From Areca catechu (Eukaryota > Streptophyta > Magnoliopsida > Arecales > Arecaceae), in assembly GCA_021397845.1 (NCBI GenBank), contig CM038040.1, forward strand, positions 63,876,088 through 63,940,087: a DNA stretch of 64,000 nucleotides, written 5' to 3'. Below the pieces are notes generated by a model that was not told the DNA's origin, made no database searches, and saw only the letters and a program-made list of their open reading frames with translations. Each line of letters begins with the position of its first letter. Within the stretch, counting starts at the first letter, position 1. Below are positions 33,345 to 44,629 of this stretch, one piece after another. The translations under genes and the position numbers were made by a program.

Positions 33345-34782
33345 TGATGCGAGACCTATATGCATGCAATAATTTTTTTTTGTATGTTTTTAATTAAGTT
33401 GGATGATTAATCCCAAAGAGCAGATTAAGGAACGATGTAGAAGGTTCTATATAAAAATAAGAGGCTACATCATGCATAACAGGACCTAAAGAGCAAAAGA
33501 AAGAGAACCGCCGAGGCTGAGAAGTCTCAGTTGGACTCGTTCATCTTCAATAAAACTACTGGTGGTAGAGGGGGTGTACCTGAAAATGTTTGAAGTGCCT
33601 GATGAAGATCACAGCGAAGAGATCACTCATCCTTGACAATGAGGCTTGGAAAATCAAGCCAGAGACCCGCGAATTCCTGGCTTTCTGCTCGGTGGTCCGA
33701 TTGAGACCAGGCTGGAGTCGTTGGATTCGTCAGAGTCGAGGGATCTGCAAACGACCTGTCAGGGGTTAGAAAACTCAGAGGAGAGGAAGTAATAAGAAGA
33801 AAATAGCCAGGAGAAAGAGGTTTTGGAGGGGGCGGCGAGGGCTCTGAAGGATTGGATGGCGGCTGGAAACAGTTGCAACACCGGGAGGAAAACAAGCTCT
33901 CAGAAAATCCCTTAATGCACACAGCAGGGAGGCACACAAAAATTGGAGACTCAATAATATTTCATATATCAAAGTTGTTAAAACTTTTATACAAGGGGTC
34001 CCTTATATAGAGTCATGAGACTTAGGGCCCAAGCAAAAGAAAATAAGGAAAATAATGGGTGACCACTTTCTTCCTAAAGTGTGGGGCTAAATACATGGAA
34101 GAAAACACTCTCCCACTTTCTTCCTAAAGTGTGGGGCTGAATACATGGAAGAAAAAACTTTCATGCCATACAAAATCCCTCCAAAAAGGTTGGTAGTGAC
34201 ATCCAAAAGTGGGGGACCACTTCTTTCTTAAGCAAGCTAGCATAAATCAGGGGATTCATGTTTATCTGTTTTGACTTCCTTCTTGTCATGCTGGCATGTG
34301 GAGTAGGTGTGCTTAGGGTGTGGAAGGGGTGTGCTGGCATGTGGTCATCAACTCCTCATGCATGAGCCAACTCCATGATCCTCCAAGTAATCCTAGATGG
34401 CACAATCCAGGGTGTGACTGGGCTCCATGCGGCTGCTGAGGTGGCATGCTGGGTGGTGTCCTTCACATGCTTGAGTCTTCTTTGACTAGGCTTGACTCAA
34501 ATAGACTCAATACAAGTGGACATGATTACAAGACTCAAAAAATGATTAGCTCAACATGAGCTGACTTAACCGATTGATCGAAAATCCTAATAGTGTGGAT
34601 CAAATGCTACATACAGAACTCAGAAAGAAACTAGCTCAACATGAGCTGACTAGTACATGACTCAAATAATAAAAGACAACTCAAATAGGCTAAGCCCTCA
34701 TTACAAGACTCAATGCGACTAAGTAATCCACAGAGGGTTGAGAAGCCTCTGTCTTATTCTAGTGCCCCTGGTGTCCCCACCA
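33345..34782 (-). repeat. 3' LTR of E5
   Basis: Ends TGATGCGAGACC...GTCCCCACCA. Contains a 50-bp tandem duplication (starts 34065 and 34115, 'actttcttcctaaagtgtgg'). The adjacent minus-strand CTGGGAAAAT is a short polypurine tract. S3 and S4 are diverged relatives of this LTR. Confidence 0.92.
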
Positions 34783-35330
34783 ATTTTCCCAGGGTAGGAG
34801 GAACTCGACCCTGTCGAGTGAAGATCAGGCTGGCTCACATATCTCTCGAGGAGGTCTGGGTTGAGGCGCTGTAAGTCCTCTCGAGAAAACCACGAATCGT
34901 CTGACTCTGGCCGGCCTTGCCATCGAACCAAGAAGCGTTGATAGCCACGGCCCCGGGTTGTAATGGCTTGATCATCCAGGATATGCTCGATCCGTTCTCC
35001 TCTCTCAGGCCAATTTATTGGTGGACACTCTGGGTTAGGGTCACTCATAATGGAAAGGAATAGGTCCAAAGGTCTCACTAGGTATCGCTGCCGGTTCCCT
35101 GTACTCAACTAGGTTTGTAATATTGAAGGTAGAACTAATGCCCAAATCCGAAGGCAAATCTAACACAGGCATTTGGTTTAATCCTCTCTATCACTTTAAA
35201 AGGTCCGGCTCTGCAAGCATGAAGCTTCTTTTAGGCCTAAGCCTAACCAAGATAGAATCCACTACATCAAATTTCTTGGCCGTTCTTCGGAAATTAGCCA
35301 ATTTGTTTAAAAATTAGTTCAGGTGGTAAA
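34783..35330 (-). pseudogene. Integrase C-terminus and chromodomain of E5
   Basis: The first part (about 35300-35110) reads GPFKVIERI-like and NACVLDLPSDLGISSTFNI, then TNLVEYREP, the usual end of chromovirus integrase. The chromodomain follows in 35020-34840: IEHILDDQAITTRGRGYQRF, then LVRWQGRPESDDSWFSREDL. The aromatic residues Y, W and W of the chromodomain fold are kept. The frame runs on into the LTR (stop at about 34719). No integrase core lies upstream; the sequence passes to the gag tail near 35330-35418, where the deletion joint must be. Confidence 0.8.
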
Positions 35331-35418
35331 CATGCTGAGCACATGCAGACTCCTAACAAGTGATGCAAAGGACTCAAACTAACACCTAATAAACTCGACT
35401 AAAGAGGTTTATTAGATC

Positions 35419-37050
35419 TTAACTACCACTTGGGCATGGGGCATGAGTCGTGGTTGATGGATGACATGCAGAAGAAAATTTGCTAGTAACTCCTAATAGG
35501 TGCCAGAGGGTCTGCCAAAAGTAGGTAGCAAATGGGATGGGCTCTATGGATCCTTGCAACCTAGTAACCTCAACAAAATGTAACCTAATAGTTCTAGACA
35601 CATGAGAAGACTCAGGAAAGGGTAGGAAATAGGAAGGGGATTCAGGGACTAGTTCTGGGCTAAAGAGATTAACTTTAATGTATGAGCATTGGGTTATGTC
35701 TCTAGGCAAGAAAAGGTCCATGCTATGGAAGGATGGGTCAACAATTTCTGGGAAGAGGTCCACAATGGGAACTATGGGAGGGGCCCCATCTTGGGGATAC
35801 TGATTCAAAGAGATCAGGTCCTTAATAAATTCTTCTGGTTCTAGTATTTTAGGACTAGACTCTATAATTTGGCTCTCCTCCACGGTTTCCTCAGGCAAGG
35901 TTCTAGTAGTAGTATCTAAGTTCTCCTCCCCTAATTGTTCTTCCACTACAGGTTCCTTATAAGTGGCCTCTTTAGATTTCTCAATAGGCTCAGGAGTTTC
36001 TTTCTTTAAATTTTCAAGGGGTTCATCCTCCTCAAAGTCTTCTCCTTCATATTCGTCTACTAAACTAGGATCAGCCTCATACACTTCTACCTTAGGCTCA
36101 TTAATGGGTTCTGGGATCTTTTCCTTGCATCCTAATGGGACAGGAGTAGTAGGCCGGTCTAAAGGAAGTCGGCTAGGTTTGGACTTAGGTTCAAGGGAAT
36201 TAACCTTATTAGACTTAGATTGATTGATCATGAGTTCCCTCTGATATAACTCGAATTTCCTAGCTAGGTGATAGGCTTCCTCTAGGTCCTGAATTTGCCA
36301 ATGAAACAGCTCCCACTGGATATCCCTACGCAGGCCATCTTGAAATCTACCTCAGATTTGACTGTGTTACATTTCCTACTAAACTCATTAAATTGGTCAA
36401 TATACTCAGACACAGTCTTATTACCCTGCCTCAATTCATACCATTGTTCTAAAAGTTCGTATTCATAAAATTCACCTAGGTACTTCGCTCTCAATTTACT
36501 TCTCATGGCTTTCCAGGTGTGTATTTCATTTCCTCTTTGATAACATTCATTTTCAATAACTGCCCAATGCACCTTAGCATATCGGGTTAAACTATGTAGG
36601 GCCAATCTAAATTTTTCCAACTCCGACATCCTAGTGTACTCAAAATACTGATCTATTCTTTCCTCCCAATCAATATACAACTCTTGTCTTCCATCAAAAA
36701 TGGGTGCATAAGGTTGGGTGCTCCTAATGGGTTGTTTATCTTGGTTCAGGTAATCATAATTGGGTCTCCTATGGTTAGGTTCTAAGGATGGATCATGGTA
36801 TGGGGTTCTCCTAGGGTTAGGCTCCCTATATGGGTCAGAGTATTGGGTTCTCCTAGGATTGGGCTCCCTATATGGGTCAGAGTATTGGGTTCTCCTAGGA
36901 TTGGGCTCCCTATATGGGTCAGAGTATTAAGTTCTCCTAGGATTAGACTCCCTATATGGGTCAGAGTATTGGGTTCTCTTAGGACTGGGCTCCCTATATA
37001 GGTCAGAGTATTGGGTTCTCCTAGGGTTGGACTCTATGGTCACACTAGTT
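35419..37050 (-). CDS. Gag of E5 with N-terminal repeats and acidic tail
   Basis: Reading leftward there are six 14-residue repeats (QYSDPYREPNPRRT and variants, 37055-36804), a linker (NHRRPNYDYLNQDKQP), then the gag core (PF03732 type) from I-F-D-G-R-Q-E-L-Y-I-D-W-E-E-R-I at about 36690 to IDQFNEFSRKCNTV. One frameshift near 36350 passes to the frame with FHWQIQDLEEAYHLARKF, then an uninterrupted 270-codon tail (36231-35419) very rich in Glu and Pro. No zinc knuckle is seen. No good ATG is visible before the repeats; the start may depend on splicing or may be lost. Apart from the frameshift and one stop in a repeat it is well preserved. Confidence 0.8.
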
Positions 37051-37055
37051 GAATT
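36804..37055 (-). repeat. 42-bp coding minisatellite in E5 gag
   Basis: Six units start at 36804, 36846, 36888, 36930, 36972 and 37014, exactly 42 bp apart, so the reading frame is kept. On the minus strand each unit codes 14 residues rich in Arg and Pro. One unit has a stop (CAA to TAA, near 36928). Confidence 0.9.
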
Positions 37056-37996
37056 GGATTAAGTCTACTGGCATTGGGTTCCTAATGCAATCAAACACAC
37101 ACATCGACTCCAAAGTTAGTGCGCATGCGAGACTCGATCAAACCAACTACAGCTCCCTAGACCTAGAGTCCAAACTAAATGCTCAATCAGGGTGGCAAAC
37201 TAGCCTATAGTAGCCATGTACTCAGCCAGGCAGGTGTAAGGGGAGTATTAGGTCCCTGATTGCCAATCCTAGACACCAATCAGAAATTGGCCAGGTAGGC
37301 AGACTAGCACACAAGCCCTTCGGGATTGAATCCTTGAACTACCATTCTAGACACTAAGCACAAGGCACACACAGGTTAGCTTGACACAGTGATCTGACAC
37401 TTAGCCCGGACCCGACTAGTTGGTGTCCCTTGCCCACTAGGGCAAAATTAAGTCTAGTTAATTTTATGTTAGGCTTGGGATGGAATGCAAAGATGGTGGT
37501 TTTGGGCTAAGAAAAGGTAATGACCTCCTTCCCTTATTTGGCATAAAGAGAGTGCCCTTAAAGTAAATTATGCAATGATGGCAGGCAGATGAGGATGCAA
37601 ATTAGGGTTTAGATGTTTTTTTGATGTTTTGGAGAATATATAATTTTTTTTTTTTATAGTTTGGTATTTTCTTAAACAAAAGAAAACTTGTAAATTGTGG
37701 CATAATATGCAGGAAATATACTAAAATTAAAAGATATGCAAAAGAGATGCTAAACAAAATCCTAAACCTTCTAAAATTGCCTTGCTGAAAAAACAGAGTC
37801 AAAAATTTGCAGGTTGTATTTTGACCTGTAGAAACTACAAAAATTGAAATAAAATCTACAAAAACTCTGTAAAATACTTTGATTTATGATGAAGCCATCA
37901 AAATAAGTTTCAGAATTTTTGGAGTTCCGAGTAGAGAGAAATAATTAAAAGAATAAAATATATATGGACTGTAAAGGATGCAAAAAATAAGCCCTA
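37056..37996. other. E5 leader
   Basis: Untranslated leader between primer site and gag on the minus strand. It contains a T-rich run near 37630-37650. No domain is recognised. Confidence 0.5.
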
Positions 37997-38014
37997 ATCT
38001 AAGCTCTGATACCA
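37997..38014 (-). other. Primer-binding site of E5 (initiator Met tRNA)
   Basis: The minus strand reads TGGTATCAGAGCTTAGAT just inside the 5' LTR, the standard plant initiator Met tRNA primer site. It fixes the element's orientation. Confidence 0.9.
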
Positions 38015-38017
38015 AAT

Positions 38018-39462
38018 TGATGCGGGACCTATATGCATGCAATAATTTTTTTTTGTATGTTTTTAATTAAGTTGGATGATTAATCCCGAAGATCAGATTA
38101 AGGAACGATGTAGAAGGTTCTATATAAACATAAGAGGCTACAGCATGCATAACAGGACCTAAAGAGCAAAAGAAAAAGGACCGCCGAGGCTGAGAAGTCT
38201 CGGTTGGGCTTGTTCATCTTCAATAAAACTACTGGTGGTAGAGGGGGTGTACCTGGTAATGTCTGAAGCACTTGATGAAGATCACAGCGAAGAAATCACT
38301 CATCCTTGATGGATGTAGCCTGGAAAATCAAGCTAGAGACCCGCGGATTCCCGGCTTTCTGTTCGGTGGTCTGATGGAGACCTGGCTGGAGTCGTTGGAT
38401 TCATCGAAGTCGAGGGATCTGCAAATGACCTGTCAGGGGCTAGAAAACTCAGAGGAGAGGAAGTAACAAGAAGAAAATAGCAAGGGGAAAGAGGTTTTGG
38501 AGGGGGCAGCTAGGGCTCTGAAGGATTGGATGGCAGCTAGAAATAGTTGCAACACTGGGAGGAAGACAAGCTCTCAGAAAATCCCTTAATGCACACAGCA
38601 AGGAGGCACACAGAAATTAAAGACTCAATAATATTTCATATATCAAAGTTGTTAAAATTTTTATACAAGGGGTCCCTTATATAGAGTCATGAAACTTAGG
38701 GCCCAAGCAAAAGAAAATAAGGAAAATAATGGGTGACCACTTTCTTCCTAAAGTGTGGGGCTAAATACATGGAAGAAAATACTCTTCCACTTTCTTCCTA
38801 AAGTGTGGGGCTGAATATATGGAAGAAAACACTTTCATGCCATACAAAATCCCTCCAAACAAGATAGGTAGTGACATCCAAAAGGGGGGGACCACTTCTT
38901 TCTTAAGCAAGCTAGCATGAATCAGGGGATTCATGTTTACCTGTTTTGACTTTCCTTCTTGTCATGCTAGCATGTGGATTAGGTGTGCTTAGGGTGTGGA
39001 AGGGGTGTGCTACCGTGTGGTCATCAACTCTTCATGCATGGGCCAACTCCATGATCCTCCAAGTAATCCTAGATGGCATAATCCAGGGTGTGACTAGGCT
39101 CCATGCGGCTACTGAGGTGGCATTCTGGGTGGTGTCCTTCACATGCTTGAGTCTTCTTTGATTGGGCTTGACTCAAATAGACTCAATACAAGTGGACATG
39201 ATTACAAGACTCAAAAAATGATTAGCTCAACATGAGCTAACTTGATCGACTGATCCAAAATCCTAGTAGTATGGATCAAATGCTACATACAGGACTCAGG
39301 AAGAAAACTAGCTCAACATGAGCTGACTAGTACAGGACTCAAATAATAAAAGACAACTCAAATAGGCTAAGTCCTCATTACAAATAGATTCAATGCGACT
39401 AAGTAATCCACAGAGGGTTGAGAAGTCTTTGTCTTATTCTTGTGCCCCTGGAGTCCCCACCA
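38018..39462 (-). repeat. 5' LTR of E5
   Basis: Ends TGATGCGGGACC...GTCCCCACCA; pairs with 33345-34782. It carries the same internal 50-bp duplication ('actttcttcctaaagtgtgg'). Confidence 0.92.
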
Positions 39463-39558
39463 CAAGGGCAATGGATTGAAGACATGGAAGAGATTTTGAC
39501 AGCTAAGGACCGGCTAAAAGTTGCTAAAGCCACTATCAAAGAATAAGAAGAAGATAGT

Positions 39559-40232
39559 TGTTGACGTTGAACCTTGATGATTGACTTTTAGCTGGAGAAA
39601 ACCACTAGCTGGCCACCTTAGACCCCTACAAAACAAGTCCCAGACCAGAGATTTTTTGATGGGAGACCCTTCGATGCTTAAGTCAGTAGGGTTCTGGTAA
39701 ATAGATGGAAAATCATAGCAAAACCATGGTGTTATGAGTTTTTCTAAGCACATGCATATTTTTTTTCTCTTACCTTTAGATGTCCCCTTTTATCCATTAT
39801 TTATAGTATTTGTTGTAACTAAATTCTGTTAGGAGAAACTTCTTTCAGTTGACCTTAACAATATTTTCTCAAGATCAACTTATTCTTATTGTAACGGACA
39901 GTTGACCTTAACAATATTTTCTTAAGATCAACTTATTCTTGTTGTAATGGACATTCGCTATAACAACATTCTTATTATGGCAGCTATCTTCTTTGTTCAC
40001 TAAATCCATCAGATATTTCCTCTTAATCAATAGTGAAGTTTGGTCATCAGTTTGTTCGTCAGCTATCCACCCGATACCTTAGAGTTGAGTTATCGGATTT
40101 TTACATTATACCTCAGAGGCGAGTTGGCCGAATTTTTGTATTATACCTCGAGACGAGTTGATCGGACTTTTATATTATTGGCCTTCTATTTTTTGGCCCT
40201 TTGTCCATCAGTCTGATTATTTCATCATAACA
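39559..40232 (-). repeat. 3' LTR of E6
   Basis: Ends TGTTGACGTT...CATAACA. It holds a 53-bp tandem duplication (39848-39900 and 39901-39953, 'gttgaccttaacaatatttt') found only once in the partner LTR; 674 minus 621 is exactly 53, so this explains the length difference. The following GTTGCCCCCCACTCC is the mirrored polypurine tract. Confidence 0.9.
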
Positions 40233-40781
40233 GTTGCCCCCCACTCCTAATTTCAAGATGTCTTGTCGACTTGACAGAAGGGAGTTATAATAATTTTTGT
40301 CACTTTGAGTTCTTTTTCATGCTAGCTATTAATGCTTCCCCTCATGGTAAGTCGCTTCGTTGTTAGAACTATCATCGAAGGGACATCCACTAATGATGGC
40401 AGGTTCTGGTGGCAATTGGCAGAATTGATTTATCTTTCTTTTGGGCATTTTCCCTTTGCTAGGTGTCAAATTTATATTATTGGAGTCATTCTCACGGATC
40501 AAGATGATGCATCAATATCTTTTTTTAGTGACTACGTATCTTCTTTGGTCGCGATTTATACACGTGGCATGTCAGGGGTGTCTTACACTATTCAAAAATG
40601 AAATCATAGCCATTGACATTATCAACATAAAGTGGTTTCTTTTCTTCTTCCAGTCTAAACTTTTGTTATTCTAAAGGTTCTTCCTTAAGGTCTTCGTCTT
40701 CTCCGAGTCTCCTCTTCTCTTCAGGCCTTTCGTAGGTCAGGTTCTTTCCTACACATCCTTTTGTTCTTCTTTTCTCCCAGT

Positions 40782-42850
40782 ATGGTTAGGTTTTTAGGGG
40801 TCCCTACCACAGGCAAGTCTTCTGCTTATAGGGGAGAGACTGAATAACAGTCCCGTCAATAATTCTAGTCCTCTGAAGATGAGAGGTTCAAACATGGAGG
40901 ATCTCCTTCCTGAACTGGTAAGGAGTTCCCTTAGTGATTCTAGGGTAGCCATCCTATGGAATTATTATAAGATTCCATAGGATTTTCTAGCATCTATTCC
41001 TCAATCCAATAATAGGATGGATAGGCTCCCCTTCTGATAGTATAGCAGTGTATGAAGAACATCTTAGGGCAGGGCTTCGTTTTTCCCTTCATTCCTTTAT
41101 TGTTCAAATCTTTAATTTATACAAAGTGGTTCCTGTACAGTTGACCTCGAATAATATTCAGGTAATTTATGCTTTCATTATTCTTTGTCATGACCTTCAG
41201 ATCAAGCCTAGGACTTCAATATTTTGTTCTCTCTTCATCTTAAGAAAGATCATCATGGCCAAGGATGGTGGGTAATCGGACCATGCCATGGTCAAAAATT
41301 TATCAAAGATCTTCCATCTGCTACTTATAGATGGAAACCTCGTTTTTTTGTCATCTGTTTAGCCCTAGGATTTCAATACCAAGTAGAGAGAGCCTCATCT
41401 AATCCCAAATGACGGTAAGAAAGTTCTTGCAGGGGGCAAAGAGGACTTTGAGAGACTTTTGGAAGTTGAAGTTCCTCCGTAGAAGGAATTGTTAGGTGAA
41501 CAGAGCCTCTTCCTTGCCAGAATTAGCATATCACCTAGTTTAGGTATATATTTTGATGAATAAGTCATAGTTTCTTTCTCACTCTTTTTTTTTCTCAAGT
41601 AGATTGGCTTCTTTCTTTTCCTTTAGTAGATGAAAATATGAGGTCGGATGCTAGAAAGCTTCATCTGGCAGTCAGGAAGAGACTAGCCACTCCCAAAGAG
41701 GTGCCCCATGATCCGAAGAGGGTTCATATTACTTCCAATTCGACCTTTGAGGTGGTGAGGACTTCTGATGATGATGACGTTCCTATCACCAAGCTACATC
41801 CGAGAACTTCATCGGCTAATAAGTCTATTGAATAGCTGAATGTCCCACCATCCACTAATAATCCATCTTCGTGAACCGACCAGAGCAAGGGCAAGGCTCC
41901 TCAAATCTATGTAGAATCAGAGGAAGATCATCGGGCTAAAGAGGAGCCAGAATCATATGTTGATCTCAATATTTTTTCTGATGAGTCGGGGTTGGAAAAT
42001 CCTAAACTAGCCTACTGGCTACTGAAAGCCATTATTCTCCTTAGAGATTGGGAGATAACTAAGGTGTGACGATTGGATGAAGTCATTCCTTCTTTCTTTC
42101 CAATTATTCTTAAAGTACTTTTCCCCTTTTCATATTATTTTTCTTCTTTTTATGGATACTATTGACTTTAAGTCTCATTGCCTTGTTGAGTTCATCCATG
42201 AAATATCTTTGGTAGAAGAGAATTTCTTGGGCTTTACTGAACTCAGCCACAACCTCCGGGATCAACTCGAAATAGCAAGGGCCGAGAAAGAGGTTGGTAA
42301 AGAGTTAAAATAGAGTTTGGAGGCAAAGCTTGAGAAAAGCATCGTAGATATTTCTCTTCTACAAAAAGAGTTGAAGTCTGTGCAAGACAAAATGGCCAAA
42401 GCAGAGACCAAGCTGAAGAAGAAGAAGAAGAAGCTCCTTTCTGACAAGAAAATAATGGAGTTGAAACAAAAGGCCGATTAGGCTATGGCCTAGAAGCAGG
42501 CAGCAGAGAAGAGGGTCGAATTTGTAGAAGGCAAAGTCCTCTAGGCAGTCGAGGAGTACAAGAAATCATCTACCTTTGAAAATGAAATGATCAAGGCAGG
42601 GATTTATAGTTATGAATTTGGATTTGCCAACTATAAGGAGAAGGTCATGGAGCTTTTTCCTCACTTGGATCTTCAGAAGGTCGTCATCGATAGGGATAAT
42701 GCAGAAGAAGGCAGTGAGCAAGCGATAGAAGCACTTCATCCTATTGCCTTTCTTGAAGCCATCGCAAGAGCCAAAGAGATTATCCAAGATGAAGGAGGTA
42801 CTCAGCCGGGGCCAAAAGTTGACGTTGCTGCTGATGAAGATCGACTTTGA
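40782..42850 (+). pseudogene. Accessory antisense gene of E6
   Basis: ATG at 40782 is the likely start. The PF04195-like domain lies at about 41040-41400: AVYEEHLRAGLRFSLHSF, then YAFIILCHDLQIKPR, then W-W-V-I-G-P-C-H-G in another frame. An intron fits about 41544-41626 (GTATAT to TAG). A second donor-like site lies near 42063, but its acceptor is decayed. The coiled coil (42180-42580) contains TAG stops. The last open part (42587-42850) carries the signature YSYEFGFANYKEKVMELFPHLDL, then an acidic tail and TGA at 42848. Confidence 0.75.
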
Positions 42851-43119
42851 AGAATTCTTTTTTATTTTTTTTTTTTTGAATGATCAATTTATTATAGCCT
42901 TTTCCTTTACTTCTCTTATATGTATGAGACTTTTGAGCAACTAATGAACGTGGTTTCTCTTTTATTTTCAAAGTATTCTCATGTTATTGTTGCTATTGTC
43001 TTCGTGTGAAAAAATCTTTAAGTATCGGGTCCTCGATAAATACTTAATATACCATGAAAAAATCTTTAAGTGCCGAATTCTCGATAAATACTAATATACC
43101 AATTTCTTACTTTGTCAGT

Positions 43120-43510
43120 CATACCAATCTTAATCTATCTGATATACTGATGAGTTGAACAATTAGGTCAACTCTTTAGGTTGCCGGACATATCAATGAG
43201 TCAAATAATTAAGCCAACTCTTTATGTTGTCAAATATACCGATGAGTCAAACAATTAAGCCAACTCTTTAATTTGTTAGAAATATTGATAAGTTGAAAAT
43301 TTGAGTCAACTTCTTAATTTATGAAAATCCAGTTAGTTGAGTAATTAAGCCAACTCTTTAATTAATCAAAAATATTGATAAGTTGAGAAATTGAGTCAAC
43401 TTCTTAATTTATCAGAAATACTGATAAGTTGAATAATTAAGCTAACTCTTTAATTTATCAAAAATATTGACAAGATGAGCTATTGAGTCAACTTCTTAAT
43501 TTTCAAGACA
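43120..43510. repeat. 46-bp tandem array in the E6 spacer
   Basis: The block CAACTCTTTA or CAACTTCTTA recurs at 43169, 43215, 43261, 43307, 43351, 43397, 43443 and 43489, a step of 46 bp (once 44). Units alternate between 'aattaagccaactctttaa' and 'tgagtcaacttcttaattt' forms, hinting at a 92-bp higher-order unit from 43261 on. It lies between accessory gene and integrase end, as in E2 and E3. Confidence 0.88.
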
Positions 43511-43639
43511 TACCTCCGCAATATGATTAATGAAACAATTTATTTGTTGTAGAGATTATTCTTATAGAATTCTCAAGGATAACTTTGTTATTGATAAAGC
43601 ATGCATAAATTTTCTACATTTCATGGTTGAGCAATCCGA

Positions 43640-44629
43640 TATCCATCTAAGCTTTCAATCATGTAGACTCCAGGATGTATTATTTCAGTGATTCAGTATG
43701 GTCCTTTCTAATTTGGAGAAAGTTTTGCTTGCTCGACTGGCTTAGATATTTCAGCTCTTCATAACACAAGATCTTCGAGTTGGAAAATTCCACTTTTAAC
43801 CCAGGAATTATAATACCAAGCGACCTTTTGTCGATATGTTGCCATTCTCAGATAAATTTAGAGCCTTGTTCTTTCTAATAGGTCCTAGGTCCATTCTTCA
43901 CTACTCTGAATTATCTGGTTCTTCGAAATATTCAATCCTCATGGATTGCAAGCTGATTTCTACTGGTAATACTACTTCAGTTCTAAATGTTAAGTTGAAC
44001 GATGATTTTTCTATTATAGTTTGAGAGGTCATTCGATATGTCCAAAGTACTAAATTTAGCTCTTCAATCCAGAGTCCTTTCGCTCCATTTAGCCTTATCT
44101 TTAGACCATGGAGAATTGTTTGATTTGTCACCTCTACTTCATCATTAGATTGAGAATGTCCAACGAAGGTTAATTTATGAATAACGTGATATTGGGTGCA
44201 GAAATCTCTAAACTTCTGATTATCAAATTATCTTTCATTATCGGTGATGATTGCATGTGGGATTCCGAACCAATAGATTATATAGTTTTTGATAAAATTC
44301 TCGACCTTCCCTTCAGTTATATGAGTCAAGGGTTCAGCTTCAACCCATTTGGTAAAGTAATCAATGGTTACAGTGATAAATTTTCTCTAACCTGAAGCTC
44401 AAGGAATGGTCCAAGGATATCAATTCTCCATTGAGAAAATGGTCAAGGGGCTGTTAGTTGAGTCAATTGACTTGCAGGATGCCTTTGATATTAGAATACC
44501 TTTAACACTGGTCACACTTTCTAACAAAATCAGCCACGTCCTTTTGGATAGTTAGCTAATAATATACTTATTGTATTATCTTATAGGTTAGAGATTTGCC
44601 CCCTAAGTGATCACCACATATGCCTTTGT
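43640..44629 (-). pseudogene. Integrase of E6
   Basis: Recognised pieces on the minus strand are TNQTILHGLKIRLNGAKGLW (44125-44065), FNLTFRTEVVLPVEISLQSM (44000-43940) and, in broken frames, the core around 44400-44200 with a TDN-like stretch. Many stops. The N-terminal zinc part is split by solo LTR S4 at 44630. Confidence 0.8.

Larger units (their letters stand above)
33345..39462 (-). mobile_element. E5: gag-only chromovirus derivative with perfect target duplication
   Basis: LTRs of 1438 and 1445 bp bound a 3.2-kb interior. Flanks are both CAAGG (33340-33344 and 39463-39467). On the minus strand the interior holds an initiator-Met-tRNA primer site, gag with an acidic tail, then only the very end of integrase with a chromodomain. 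Protease, RT, RNase H and the integrase core are missing. The LTRs look about 97% identical by eye, the highest in the window, so this is probably the youngest insertion. It would need enzymes from another element to move. Confidence 0.92.

Noticed and set aside
36804..37055. Regular direct repeats resembling a CRISPR array
   Set aside because: The units follow each other without unique spacers, keep a gag reading frame and lie in a plant retroelement.
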